From positions 1 to 9,811 of the forward strand of contig CAAECB010000062.1 in the NCBI GenBank assembly GCA_900754285.1: DNA of 9,811 nt, written 5' to 3'. How positions within the stretch are numbered: position 1 is the stretch's first letter; the number at the start of each line of letters is the position of its first letter. Source of the stretch: Clostridia bacterium (GTDB lineage Bacteria; Bacillota; Clostridia; TANB77; CAG-508). The notes under the pieces are model-generated. The model ran no database searches and was not told the DNA's origin. It was given only the letters and a program-made list of their open reading frames with translations. The position numbers and the translations under genes are program-made. Below, one piece after another: positions 1 through 6,912 of the stretch.

Positions 1-24
1 TGTATATTATTTTAGAAAAAAAGA

Positions 25-149
25 AAAAGTCCTTTGAAAAATGTGTATAGTATTCACAAAAGTCCTTTGAAAAATGTGTATAGTATTCACAAAAGTCCTT
101 TGAAAAATGTGATTAATATCACAAAAGTCCTTTGACTTTTGTGCAAAAA
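25..149. repeat. tandem array of four 32-33 bp units with dyad symmetry
   Basis: The core AAAAGTCCTTTGA occurs four times, starting at 25, 58, 91 and 123, so the period is 33, 33 and 32 bp. The first two units are identical. Between the cores lie dyads: TGTGTATAGTATTCACA at 42-58 and 75-91 (7 of 8 pairs match), TGTGATTAATATCACA at 108-123 (6-bp perfect arms), and a degenerate TTTTGTGCAAAA at 137-148 in the last, partial unit. The core itself is also nearly palindromic (AAAG-TC-CTTT). The period is close to three helical turns, so proteins bound to each dyad would sit on roughly the same face. There is no variable spacer, so this is not a CRISPR. I infer an operator array for the following gene; the binding protein is unknown. 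Confidence 0.85.
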
Positions 150-160
150 TAATGTATAAT
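132..160 (+). promoter_or_regulatory. sigma-A promoter of the AAA_14/DUF4143 gene
   Basis: The -35 box TTGACT (132-137) and the -10 box TATAAT (155-160) are separated by 17 bp, a near-consensus sigma-A promoter. The -35 box is made from the core of the fourth repeat unit, whose other copies read TTGAAA at the same place. Transcription should start near 166-168. That leaves a leader of only about 13 nt, just long enough for the ribosome binding site GGGAAGG (166-172) seven bases before the ATG at 180. Confidence 0.8.
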
Positions 161-179
161 AGTTTGGGAAGGTGATTTT

Positions 180-1484
180 ATGTATAGATATAAATTTAAT
201 GAATTAAAAAAATGGAAAAATTCAAGTAACAGAAAACCACTAATAATAAGAGGGGCAAGACAAGTAGGAAAAACATGGCTTATGCAAGAATTTGGAAAAA
301 GAGAATATGAAAAATGTGCATATATAAATTTTGATGAAAATACAAGGATGATAGAATTATTTTCTGGTGATTTTGATATAGAAAGAATCATACAAGGATT
401 GAAAATAGAATCAGGTGTAAATATAGAACCAGAAAATACATTGATAATATTTGATGAAGTACAAGAAACTCCAAAAGCATTAACAGCGTTAAAATATTTC
501 TATGAAAAAGCAAATCAATATCATATTGTAGCAGCAGGTTCACTTTTAGGAGTGGCAATGCATGAAGGTGCTTCATTTCCAGTAGGAAAAGTTGATTTTT
601 TAGATTTATATCCTTTAAATTTTTTGGAATTTTTAAGAGCATTAGGAGAAGAGAATATAGTTGAGCTAGTAGAAAAAAATGATATTGAAATGATAAAAAT
701 ATTTTCAGACAAATTGAAAAATTACTTGAAACAATATTTATATATAGGAGGAATGCCAGAAGTTGTAGAAACATATGTAGAAACAAAAGATTTTATAGAA
801 GTAAGAAGAAAGCAAGAAGTTTTATTAGAATCTTATGAACAGGATTTCTCAAAGCATGCGCCCAATGCTATAGTTCCAAGAATAAGGCAATTATGGAATA
901 ACATACCAACACAATTAGCAAAAGAAAATAAAAAATTTATTTATGGATTAATAAAACAAGGGGCAAGAGCAAGAGAGTATGAAATTGCATTATCTTGGTT
1001 AATAGATTGTGGTTTAGTTTATCAAGTAAATAGAGTAAATGCATGTAAAGTACCATTGTCAGCATATCAGGATTTTAACGCATTTAAATTGTATGTTTTA
1101 GATGTTGGATTATTATGTGCTAAAGCAAATTTAGATGCAGTTTCAATAATAGACGGAAATGAAATTTTAGTGGAATTTAAGGGAGCTTTAACAGAACAAT
1201 ATGTTCTAACAGAATTAAAATCAAATGTAAATTCCCCAATATTTTATTGGACGTCAGATAAGGGAACATCTGAAGTTGATTTTATAATACAAATGGGAAA
1301 AGATAATGTTCCTATAGAAGTAAAATCAAGTGAAAATTTGCAGGCCAAAAGTTTAAAATATTTTGTTGAAAAATATGGAACTTTAAAAAATGTAAGAACT
1401 TCGATGTCTGATTATAGAAAAGAAGAAAAACTTATAAATATTCCATTATACATAATAGGAAATATAGATGAAATGCTAAAATAA
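180..1484 (+). CDS. ATP-binding protein, AAA_14 ATPase with C-terminal DUF4143 domain
   Basis: This is a 434-residue protein of the AAA_14/DUF4143 family, which is common and often duplicated in Firmicutes, Bacteroidetes and archaea. Its cellular role is not established. The Walker A motif GARQVGKT is at residues 25-32, Walker B is LIIFDE with D92-E93, and a sensor-like AAGSLLG lies at about 118-124. A middle helical part follows. The C-terminal DUF4143 domain shows a PD-(D/E)XK-like signature: SEVDF with D367, then IEVKS with E380 and K382. The family is therefore suspected to be nuclease-like, although activity is unproven. No signal peptide or membrane segment is visible, so it should be cytoplasmic. 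The ATG is chosen because GGGAAGG lies seven bases upstream. The gene is alone behind its own promoter and repeat array, with 246 bp before the next gene. The length is normal for the family and the frame is intact. Confidence 0.92.
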   Translation: MYRYKFNELKKWKNSSNRKPLIIRGARQVGKTWLMQEFGKREYEKCAYINFDENTRMIELFSGDFDIERIIQGLKIESGVNIEPENTLIIFDEVQETPKALTALKYFYEKANQYHIVAAGSLLGVAMHEGASFPVGKVDFLDLYPLNFLEFLRALGEENIVELVEKNDIEMIKIFSDKLKNYLKQYLYIGGMPEVVETYVETKDFIEVRRKQEVLLESYEQDFSKHAPNAIVPRIRQLWNNIPTQLAKENKKFIYGLIKQGARAREYEIALSWLIDCGLVYQVNRVNACKVPLSAYQDFNAFKLYVLDVGLLCAKANLDAVSIIDGNEILVEFKGALTEQYVLTELKSNVNSPIFYWTSDKGTSEVDFIIQMGKDNVPIEVKSSENLQAKSLKYFVEKYGTLKNVRTSMSDYRKEEKLINIPLYIIGNIDEMLK

Positions 1485-1496
1485 AATGGTCCAAAT

Positions 1497-1554
1497 TTAA
1501 TCTGATTAATATTTTGTGGATTATAATGTATTGAAAAAATATTCAAATTTTGAA
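1497..1554. repeat. cluster of short palindromes after the DUF4143 gene
   Basis: TTAATCTGATTAA (1497-1509) is a 13-bp palindrome. Further on, TTGAA (1531-1535), TTCAA (1542-1546) and TTGAA (1550-1554) alternate, so 1542-1554 (TTCAAATTTTGAA) is a perfect 13-bp palindrome and 1531-1546 is a competing inverted repeat. No T-run follows a stable stem, so this is not a convincing intrinsic terminator. It could be a weak operator region or simply a product of the very AT-rich composition. Confidence 0.45.
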
Positions 1555-1590
1555 AAATATGTTAAAAATTAAAAACATTTGCCTAAATAG

Positions 1591-1619
1591 TTGCATAAAT
1601 TTAACAAACATAGTATAAT
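1591..1619 (+). promoter_or_regulatory. probable promoter of the GT2 gene
   Basis: TTGCAT (1591-1596) and TATAAT (1614-1619) are separated by 17 bp, a good sigma-A-type promoter in an otherwise gene-free stretch. Transcription would begin near 1626. The leader before the ATG at 1731 would then be roughly 105 nt, which is long for this genome and leaves room for leader control. Confidence 0.65.
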
Positions 1620-1669
1620 AAAAAAAGAGCAAAATAAAATATAGTAAGAGATGGAAAAATAAGAAAAAA

Positions 1670-1707
1670 GGCAAAGATTAAAATAAAATTTTTAATCTAT
1701 AAAAGCC
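1670..1707 (+). other. 5' leader hairpin upstream of the GT2 gene
   Basis: AGATTAAAA (1675-1683) and TTTTAATCT (1690-1698) form a perfect 9-bp stem with a 6-nt loop. GGC (1670-1672) and GCC (1705-1707) flank it and could close a lower stem across an internal loop. The hairpin ends just before the ribosome binding region GGAAGGAAAGGG (1712-1723), so folding could affect access of ribosomes. It matches no riboswitch family I recognise. The stem is AT-only, so the stability is modest. Confidence 0.45.
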
Positions 1708-1730
1708 AAAAGGAAGGAAAGGGAAAAAAG

Positions 1731-2996
1731 ATGGAGTATCTATATATACTTAGGGAAGCATTAGTTTGGATAGTAACAATATTTTGGTTATACCAATTAT
1801 TAATTAGTTTATGTTCTCTTATAAAATTAAAAGATAAACCACTAAAAATTCACAAAGACCACAAATTCATGGCAATAATACCAGCACATAATGAAGAAGC
1901 AGTAGTAGCAAATTTAATAGAAAGTTTAAAAAATCAAAACTATAATAAAGACTTATATGATATTTATGTAATTGCAGATAATTGCACAGACAATACAGCA
2001 AGAGTAGCAAGAGAAGCAGGAGCAATAGTATATGAAAGATTTGACAATACAAAGAAAACAAAAGGATACGCATTAGACTGGTTTTTACAACAAAAAATTC
2101 AAGAAGATGCAGATTATGATGCAGTATGTATATTTGACGCAGACAACATTGTTGATAAAAACTTTATAAAAAATATGAACAAAAAACTATGTCAAGGAGA
2201 AGATGTAGTACAAGGATATAGAGATATTAAAAACCCAACAGACAGTTGGGTAACAGCAGGATATGCAATATTCTACTGGACAATGCACAGATTTTATCAT
2301 TTAGCAAGATATAATATTGGATTATCACCATTATTAAATGGAACAGGATTTATGGTAAGATTTGATATTCTAAAACCAAATGGATGGAAAACAGTAACAT
2401 TAACAGAAGATATAGAATTTTCTTTACAAAGAATCATAAAAGGAAAAAGATTAGGATGGGCAACAGATGCTATAGTATATGATGAACAACCAGTTGGCTT
2501 TAAACAAAGTTGGTCTCAAAGAAGCAGATGGACAGTAGGGCATATGCAATGTATACAAGAATATACTAAAAAGTTAGCAGTAGCAGTAAAAGAAAATAAA
2601 ACATTAATGAATATAGATGGATTCTTATATATATTAGGAAGTATACCAGTATTTATAATAACATTAGTATTATTAGCAACAAACTTCTTAATGTATGTAG
2701 CAAATGGAGTAACACAAACAGAATTAATAATAAATATAGCAAGATATATTATACCAACATTTATATTACCAATATTTACAGGAATGTTTGTTATGTGGTT
2801 AGATAAAAGACCAATAAAGCCTATGATAAAAGGATTGTTAGCATATCCGTTATTTATGGGGTCATGGTTATTAATAAATTTTAAATGTTTATTTAAAAGA
2901 GATTTAACATGGGAGAAAATAAACCATGTACGTAATATAAAAATTGGAGACGTATCTCAAACAGAACAAGTAGAAACAGAAAAAGAATTGATATAA
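1731..2996 (+). CDS. processive family 2 glycosyltransferase, membrane-anchored
   Basis: This 421-residue GT-A enzyme resembles polysaccharide synthases of the BcsA/IcaA/HasA type, which use a nucleotide sugar to extend a glycan at the cytoplasmic membrane. An N-terminal membrane segment (about residues 5-33) precedes the catalytic domain. That domain shows IPAHNEE (50-56), DNCTDNT (83-89), the metal-binding DAD (136-138), TGFMVR (205-210), TED (225-227) carrying the likely catalytic base, and QRSRW (263-267), the QxxRW hallmark of processive enzymes. Three hydrophobic stretches follow at about 290-320, 335-360 and 370-390. There is no PilZ domain. The donor and product cannot be read from the sequence. 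The ATG has a strong GGAAGGAAAGGG upstream. A GT-C glycosyltransferase follows after 59 bp, which suggests a shared glycan pathway. The stop codon lies inside a hairpin loop. Confidence 0.9.
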   Translation: MEYLYILREALVWIVTIFWLYQLLISLCSLIKLKDKPLKIHKDHKFMAIIPAHNEEAVVANLIESLKNQNYNKDLYDIYVIADNCTDNTARVAREAGAIVYERFDNTKKTKGYALDWFLQQKIQEDADYDAVCIFDADNIVDKNFIKNMNKKLCQGEDVVQGYRDIKNPTDSWVTAGYAIFYWTMHRFYHLARYNIGLSPLLNGTGFMVRFDILKPNGWKTVTLTEDIEFSLQRIIKGKRLGWATDAIVYDEQPVGFKQSWSQRSRWTVGHMQCIQEYTKKLAVAVKENKTLMNIDGFLYILGSIPVFIITLVLLATNFLMYVANGVTQTELIINIARYIIPTFILPIFTGMFVMWLDKRPIKPMIKGLLAYPLFMGSWLLINFKCLFKRDLTWEKINHVRNIKIGDVSQTEQVETEKELI

Positions 2997-3011
2997 TCTA
3001 TCAATTCTTTT
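2981..3011. terminator. 13-bp hairpin spanning the GT2 stop codon, probable terminator
   Basis: AAAAGAATTGATA (2981-2993) and TATCAATTCTTTT (2999-3011) are perfect inverted repeats with the 5-nt loop TAATC. The stop codon TAA (2994-2996) is in the loop. The A-run and T-run at the arm ends give the look of a compact, possibly bidirectional intrinsic terminator. The T-run is only four bases and the stem is AT-rich, so termination may be partial and the next gene may still be read through. Confidence 0.6.
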
Positions 3012-3016
3012 ATATA
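2988..3016 (+). promoter_or_regulatory. possible promoter for the GT-C gene
   Basis: TTGATA (2988-2993) and TATATA (3011-3016) are 17 bp apart, which would place a start near 3023, about 33 nt before the ATG at 3056. The -35 box lies in the 5' arm of the preceding hairpin. In such AT-rich DNA, matches of this quality arise by chance, so this is tentative. Confidence 0.3.
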
Positions 3017-3055
3017 CTAGGTTGTAATTAAAAACAAGAAAGGAATACAGTAAAA

Positions 3056-4600
3056 ATGAAGCAAAAATTAAAAAATATAAATATCAAATATATACATATT
3101 GCAATAATTATATTAGGTATATTATTTATATGTATACCAGCATTTCATGCAAATTTATGGTTTGATGAAAGTTATTCTGTAGCAATAGCAAATAATCATT
3201 CATTTAACGAAATATGGACAATTGGAGGACATGATGTGCATCCAGTATTTTATTATTGGATGTTAAAAATTGTTTCAATGATATTTGGAAATAACATGGT
3301 ATGTTATAGACTACTTTCTGTATTATCAATAGCATTATTAGGAATATTAGGATATACACATGTAAGAAAAGATTTTGGAGAAAAAGTAGGAGCAATCTTT
3401 TCTTTGTTAGTATATACATTTCCAGTAAATCTTGTATATGCAAGTGAAATACGCATGTATGGATGGGCAATGTTTTTTGTAATGGTTATGGCAATTTATG
3501 CTTATAGAATATTTTCAAATAAAAAAGCTTTACAAGAAAATAAATTAGAAAAAAGAGATATAAAAAATTGGGTAATATTTGCAATTTTTAGCTTAATTTC
3601 AGCATATACACATTATTATGGATTAATGGCTGCAGGAATTACAAATATATTATTATTTATTTGGATATTAAAAGATGCTATTAAGCAAAAGAAATTTACT
3701 GTAAATATGAAAACATTTATAATTCAAGCAGTAATTCAAGTTTTATTGTATATACCATGGATATTGTCTTTATTATTACAAGTTTCACAAGTATCAAATG
3801 GATTCTGGATTGGAGTTAAATTTCCAGATACTTTAATAGAAATATTTACATTCCAATTTACAGGAAATTTGGGAGACACTTATTACATAAATAATTGGAT
3901 TGCAGGAATTTATGGAATAGTATTTTGTATATATATAATCTATTGTGTAATTAAAAATAAAAAATCTCAAGATAAAAAGAATATAGAACCAGCAAAATTG
4001 AGTGCAATAATATATGGATTAGTAATATTGGGAGCAATAGTGGTTTCTCTTATTATTTGGAGACCTATAATTTATGCAAGATATTTATTAGTTGTAACAA
4101 GCTTACTTGTATTTACATTTGCATATATTATGGCTAAAATTGGAAATAAAAAAGGAAATATTGCTATTTTAATATTAACTGTAGTGGTAGCAACAATTGT
4201 AAATGTAAATTTATCACAAATAAATTATGATAAATCAAATCAAGAACCTATAAAATACTTGCAAGAAAATATGCAAGAAGGAGATATTTTAGTATATAGT
4301 AATGAAGGAAGCGGATTTGTAATTTCAGCTGTTTTTCCTGAATATATGCAGTATTTTTATGATCAACAAAATTGGGGAGTAGAAGAAGCATATAAGGCAT
4401 ATGGTCCAAATATGAAAACTGTATATGACTTGAGCTTTTTAGATGATTATAAAGGTAGAATTTGGTTTATAAATGCAGGAGAGTATTTCTTATTAGAAGA
4501 TGCACAAAAAAGATATGAAGGATTAAATGTTTTAAAACAAGCAAAATTTGATGTTAAATATCAAGGATATAAATATAGTTTTGCATTAGTTGAAAAATAA
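3056..4600 (+). CDS. GT-C membrane glycosyltransferase, family 39 (ArnT/PMT)-like
   Basis: This 514-residue polytopic membrane protein probably moves a sugar from a polyprenyl-phosphate carrier to an acceptor on the outer side of the membrane, as GT-C family 39 enzymes do. The first membrane helix (about 13-31) is followed by an extracytoplasmic loop with WFDESYS, whose D37-E38 pair is the expected catalytic acid pair. The loop continues through GGHDVHPVFYYW (57-68). SEIRMY (130-135) is the family's ExRxY signature. Many hydrophobic helices follow up to about residue 385, and the last 130 residues form a hydrophilic extracytoplasmic tail. The ribosome binding site AAAGGA (3039-3044) is 11 bases before the ATG, slightly far. 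It follows a processive GT2 gene by 59 bp and precedes recD2 by 18 bp. The substrate is unknown. The family is clear, the exact subfamily less so. Confidence 0.85.
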   Translation: MKQKLKNINIKYIHIAIIILGILFICIPAFHANLWFDESYSVAIANNHSFNEIWTIGGHDVHPVFYYWMLKIVSMIFGNNMVCYRLLSVLSIALLGILGYTHVRKDFGEKVGAIFSLLVYTFPVNLVYASEIRMYGWAMFFVMVMAIYAYRIFSNKKALQENKLEKRDIKNWVIFAIFSLISAYTHYYGLMAAGITNILLFIWILKDAIKQKKFTVNMKTFIIQAVIQVLLYIPWILSLLLQVSQVSNGFWIGVKFPDTLIEIFTFQFTGNLGDTYYINNWIAGIYGIVFCIYIIYCVIKNKKSQDKKNIEPAKLSAIIYGLVILGAIVVSLIIWRPIIYARYLLVVTSLLVFTFAYIMAKIGNKKGNIAILILTVVVATIVNVNLSQINYDKSNQEPIKYLQENMQEGDILVYSNEGSGFVISAVFPEYMQYFYDQQNWGVEEAYKAYGPNMKTVYDLSFLDDYKGRIWFINAGEYFLLEDAQKRYEGLNVLKQAKFDVKYQGYKYSFALVEK

Positions 4601-4604
4601 TATC

Positions 4605-4621
4605 AAAGGAGTAAAATATTG
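4605..4621 (+). promoter_or_regulatory. ribosome binding site deciding the TTG start of recD2
   Basis: AAAGGAG (4605-4611) lies seven bases before TTG (4619-4621). No ATG or GTG occurs nearby in frame; the next methionine is residue 70. The RecD2 N-terminus (ELRGQVEGIIYQNE) begins immediately after the TTG, so the rare start codon is well supported. Confidence 0.85.
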
Positions 4622-6847
4622 GAATTACGAGGACAAGTAGAAGGTATAATATATCAAAATGAAGTAAACAGTTATACAATAGCAAATTTAGAAACTGAAA
4701 CTGAAGAGATAACAATAGTAGGCTATCTTCCTTTTATAGTAGAGGGAGATAGCCTAAAAGTAATTGGAAATTATGTAGAACACAAAGAATATGGTACACA
4801 ATTTAAAGTAACAACATTTGAAAAAATAATGCCAGAAAATGTAGAAGCATTAGAAAAATATTTAGCAAGTGGAGCAATAAAAGGAGTAGGAGAAGCTACA
4901 GCTAAAAGGATAATAAAAACATTTGGAGAAGAGACAATTAATATATTAAAAAATGAACCAAAAAAATTAGCATTAGTAAAAGGAATATCAGAAGAGAAGG
5001 CTCAAAAAATATCAGATGATTTTGTGGAAAATCAAGAAATGTGGAAAATAGTTGGCTTTTTGGAAAAATTTCATATAGGAGCTCAAAATGCTAAAAAAGT
5101 GTATGAAAAATTAGGTGTTAGTAGTATAGAAAAAATAAAAGAAGATCCATATTTATTAGTAGACATAGCAAAGGGTGTAGACTTTAGACAAATAGACCAA
5201 ATGGCAATAAGAATAGGAATAACACCAGATAATAATAGAAGAGTTCAAACAGGAATAAAATATGGACTTATAAGAAGTACAAATAATGGAAATAGCTGTG
5301 TATTAGAAACAAATCTAATTGAATATGTCCAATCATTATTAGAGGTAAACTCAGAAACAATAGAAGATAATTTAATAGAATTAAAAACAAAAGGTGAAAT
5401 TGTCTATGAATTAAGAGAAAATGAAGAATGGGTATATTTAGCTAGATTTTATGAAACCGAACAAGAAATAGCATATAGATTGCGAAAACTAGAACAAAGT
5501 AAAAATATTAAAGAAATTAAAAATATAGAAGCAGCACTAAAAAAAATAGAAAAAGAATCTGAGATAGAATTATCAGAAAAGCAAAAAGAAGCTATAGAAG
5601 AAATAAATAAAAATAATGTTTTAATAATAACAGGAGGACCAGGAACAGGAAAAACAACAATAATAAAAACAATAATAGATATATATGAAAATAGAGGTAA
5701 AAAAGTAATTTTGGCAGCGCCAACAGGAAGAGCAGCAAAAAAAATGACAGAAGCAACAGGAAAAGAGGCATCAACTTTACATAGATTATTATGTATAGGT
5801 AAATTAGATGATGATGGAATATATCAAAGACATGATGAATTTCAAGGGGAGCCAATTGACGCAGATGTTATAGTTGTTGATGAGTTATCAATGGTAGATA
5901 TGTTTGTAATGAATTATCTTTTAAAATGTGTATATCAAGGTACTAAACTTGTACTTGTAGGAGATATAGACCAATTGCCATCAGTGGGACCTGGAAGTGT
6001 GTTAAAAGATTTGATAGAATCAGAAACAATACAAACAGTTCACCTAGATAAAATTTTTAGACAAGCTGCCAAAAGTAAAATAATTCTAAATGCACATAGA
6101 GTAAACAAGGGTGAGCCATTTTTAGGTAAAGAAGATATAGAACAAGAAACGAATCAAGATTTTTTCTATATAAAACATAAAACACAAGAGGAAATATTAA
6201 AAGAAGTTATAAGTCTTTGTACAGGAAGATTAGAAAAATTCGGAAATTATGACTTTTTCCAAAATATTCAAATTCTTACACCAACTAAAAAGGGATTATT
6301 AGGAACTAAAGAATTAAACAAAGAGTTACAGGCATACTTAAATCCAAATTTAGATGGAAGGCCAGAAAAATCAAATTCAGGAGCAATTTACAGAACAGGT
6401 GATAGAATAATGCAAATAAAAAATAATTATGATATGACTTGGGATAGAGAAAATGATGATGGGACTACAGAATATGGGGAAGGCATTTTTAATGGAGAGT
6501 TTGGAACAATTACTAAAATAAGTGAAAAAGATAAGGTTGTAGAAGTAAAATTTGATGATAATAAAGTAGCATGGTATGAATTTAGTGAGTTGGATCAAAT
6601 AGAACATAGTTATGCAATTACAATACATAAATCACAAGGAAGTGAATTTGATGTAGTAATAATGGTTGCACCTGTTGCAGCGCCAATGTTACTAACAAGA
6701 AATTTATTGTATACAGGAATTACTAGGGCAAAAAAATTGTTGATAATAATAGGAACAGATAATGTTGTGGATTATATGATACAAAATGTGGATAGCAAAA
6801 AGAGAAATACAGGGTTAAAACAAAAAATCATAGAAGAATTCAAGTAA
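4619..6847 (+). CDS. recD2: RecD2 family ATP-dependent 5'-3' DNA helicase
   Basis: This 742-residue protein is an SF1B helicase of the RecD2 (YrrC-like) group, which unwinds DNA 5'-3' in repair and recombination without RecB or RecC. An N-terminal OB-like domain (about 1-75) is followed by helix-hairpin-helix motifs (GVGEATAKRI and VKGISEEKAQKI, about 90-130). The motor carries Walker A GGPGTGKT (339-346), APTGRAAKKM (motif Ia), VDELS with D421-E422 (motif II), GDIDQLPSVGPG from 448 (motif III), IFRQ (479-482), HKSQG (670-674) and TGITRA (699-704). The length is typical and all motifs are intact. Translation starts at TTG behind a strong AAAGGAG. It lies 18 bp after a glycosyltransferase gene, so it is probably co-transcribed with it, and comF follows. 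A strong 16-bp stem lies inside the coding region about 100 nt from the start. Confidence 0.95.
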   Translation: MELRGQVEGIIYQNEVNSYTIANLETETEEITIVGYLPFIVEGDSLKVIGNYVEHKEYGTQFKVTTFEKIMPENVEALEKYLASGAIKGVGEATAKRIIKTFGEETINILKNEPKKLALVKGISEEKAQKISDDFVENQEMWKIVGFLEKFHIGAQNAKKVYEKLGVSSIEKIKEDPYLLVDIAKGVDFRQIDQMAIRIGITPDNNRRVQTGIKYGLIRSTNNGNSCVLETNLIEYVQSLLEVNSETIEDNLIELKTKGEIVYELRENEEWVYLARFYETEQEIAYRLRKLEQSKNIKEIKNIEAALKKIEKESEIELSEKQKEAIEEINKNNVLIITGGPGTGKTTIIKTIIDIYENRGKKVILAAPTGRAAKKMTEATGKEASTLHRLLCIGKLDDDGIYQRHDEFQGEPIDADVIVVDELSMVDMFVMNYLLKCVYQGTKLVLVGDIDQLPSVGPGSVLKDLIESETIQTVHLDKIFRQAAKSKIILNAHRVNKGEPFLGKEDIEQETNQDFFYIKHKTQEEILKEVISLCTGRLEKFGNYDFFQNIQILTPTKKGLLGTKELNKELQAYLNPNLDGRPEKSNSGAIYRTGDRIMQIKNNYDMTWDRENDDGTTEYGEGIFNGEFGTITKISEKDKVVEVKFDDNKVAWYEFSELDQIEHSYAITIHKSQGSEFDVVIMVAPVAAPMLLTRNLLYTGITRAKKLLIIIGTDNVVDYMIQNVDSKKRNTGLKQKIIEEFK
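4719..4756 (+). other. 16-bp intragenic hairpin near the 5' end of recD2
   Basis: The arms 4719-4734 and 4741-4756 pair over 16 positions: 14 Watson-Crick pairs, including the perfect outer ten TAGGCTATCT/AGATAGCCTA, and two G-U pairs. The loop is 6 nt (TATAGT). It covers about codons 34-46. No T-run follows (AAAAG instead), so it does not look like a terminator. As RNA it would be among the most stable structures in the window, and a role in pausing, mRNA processing or translation control is possible but unproven. Confidence 0.7.
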
Positions 6848-6912
6848 ATTTAATTTTGCAGAGTAATGAAAAAACATGGAAGCAAAAATTAATAAAAAGC
6901 GAAAGGAAGTAT

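Noticed and set aside
34..62. Extra promoters inside each repeat unit (TTGAAA boxes)
   Set aside because: No TATAAT-like box lies 16-18 bp downstream of these TTGAAA copies; the only TATAGT is six bases away.
25..149. CRISPR array
   Set aside because: The units are tandem, with the whole 33-bp unit repeated and no unique spacers of 25-40 bp between copies; there are no cas genes in the window.
1491..1520. Intrinsic terminator of the DUF4143 gene
   Set aside because: Only a weak, bulged AT-rich pairing is possible and no T-run follows it.
1515..1527. Promoter with TATAAT at 1522-1527
   Set aside because: No acceptable -35 box lies 16-18 bp upstream and there is no correctly spaced extended -10 TG.
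6866..6892. 8-codon leader peptide before comF
   Set aside because: No clear ribosome binding site precedes it, and no attenuator structure follows before the comF start.
6856..6912. Extended ComF N-terminus from the TTG at 6856
   Set aside because: No ribosome binding site precedes the TTG, and the 19 extra residues lie before the zinc ribbon where ComF proteins normally start. The ATG at 6913 has AAAGGAAG close upstream.
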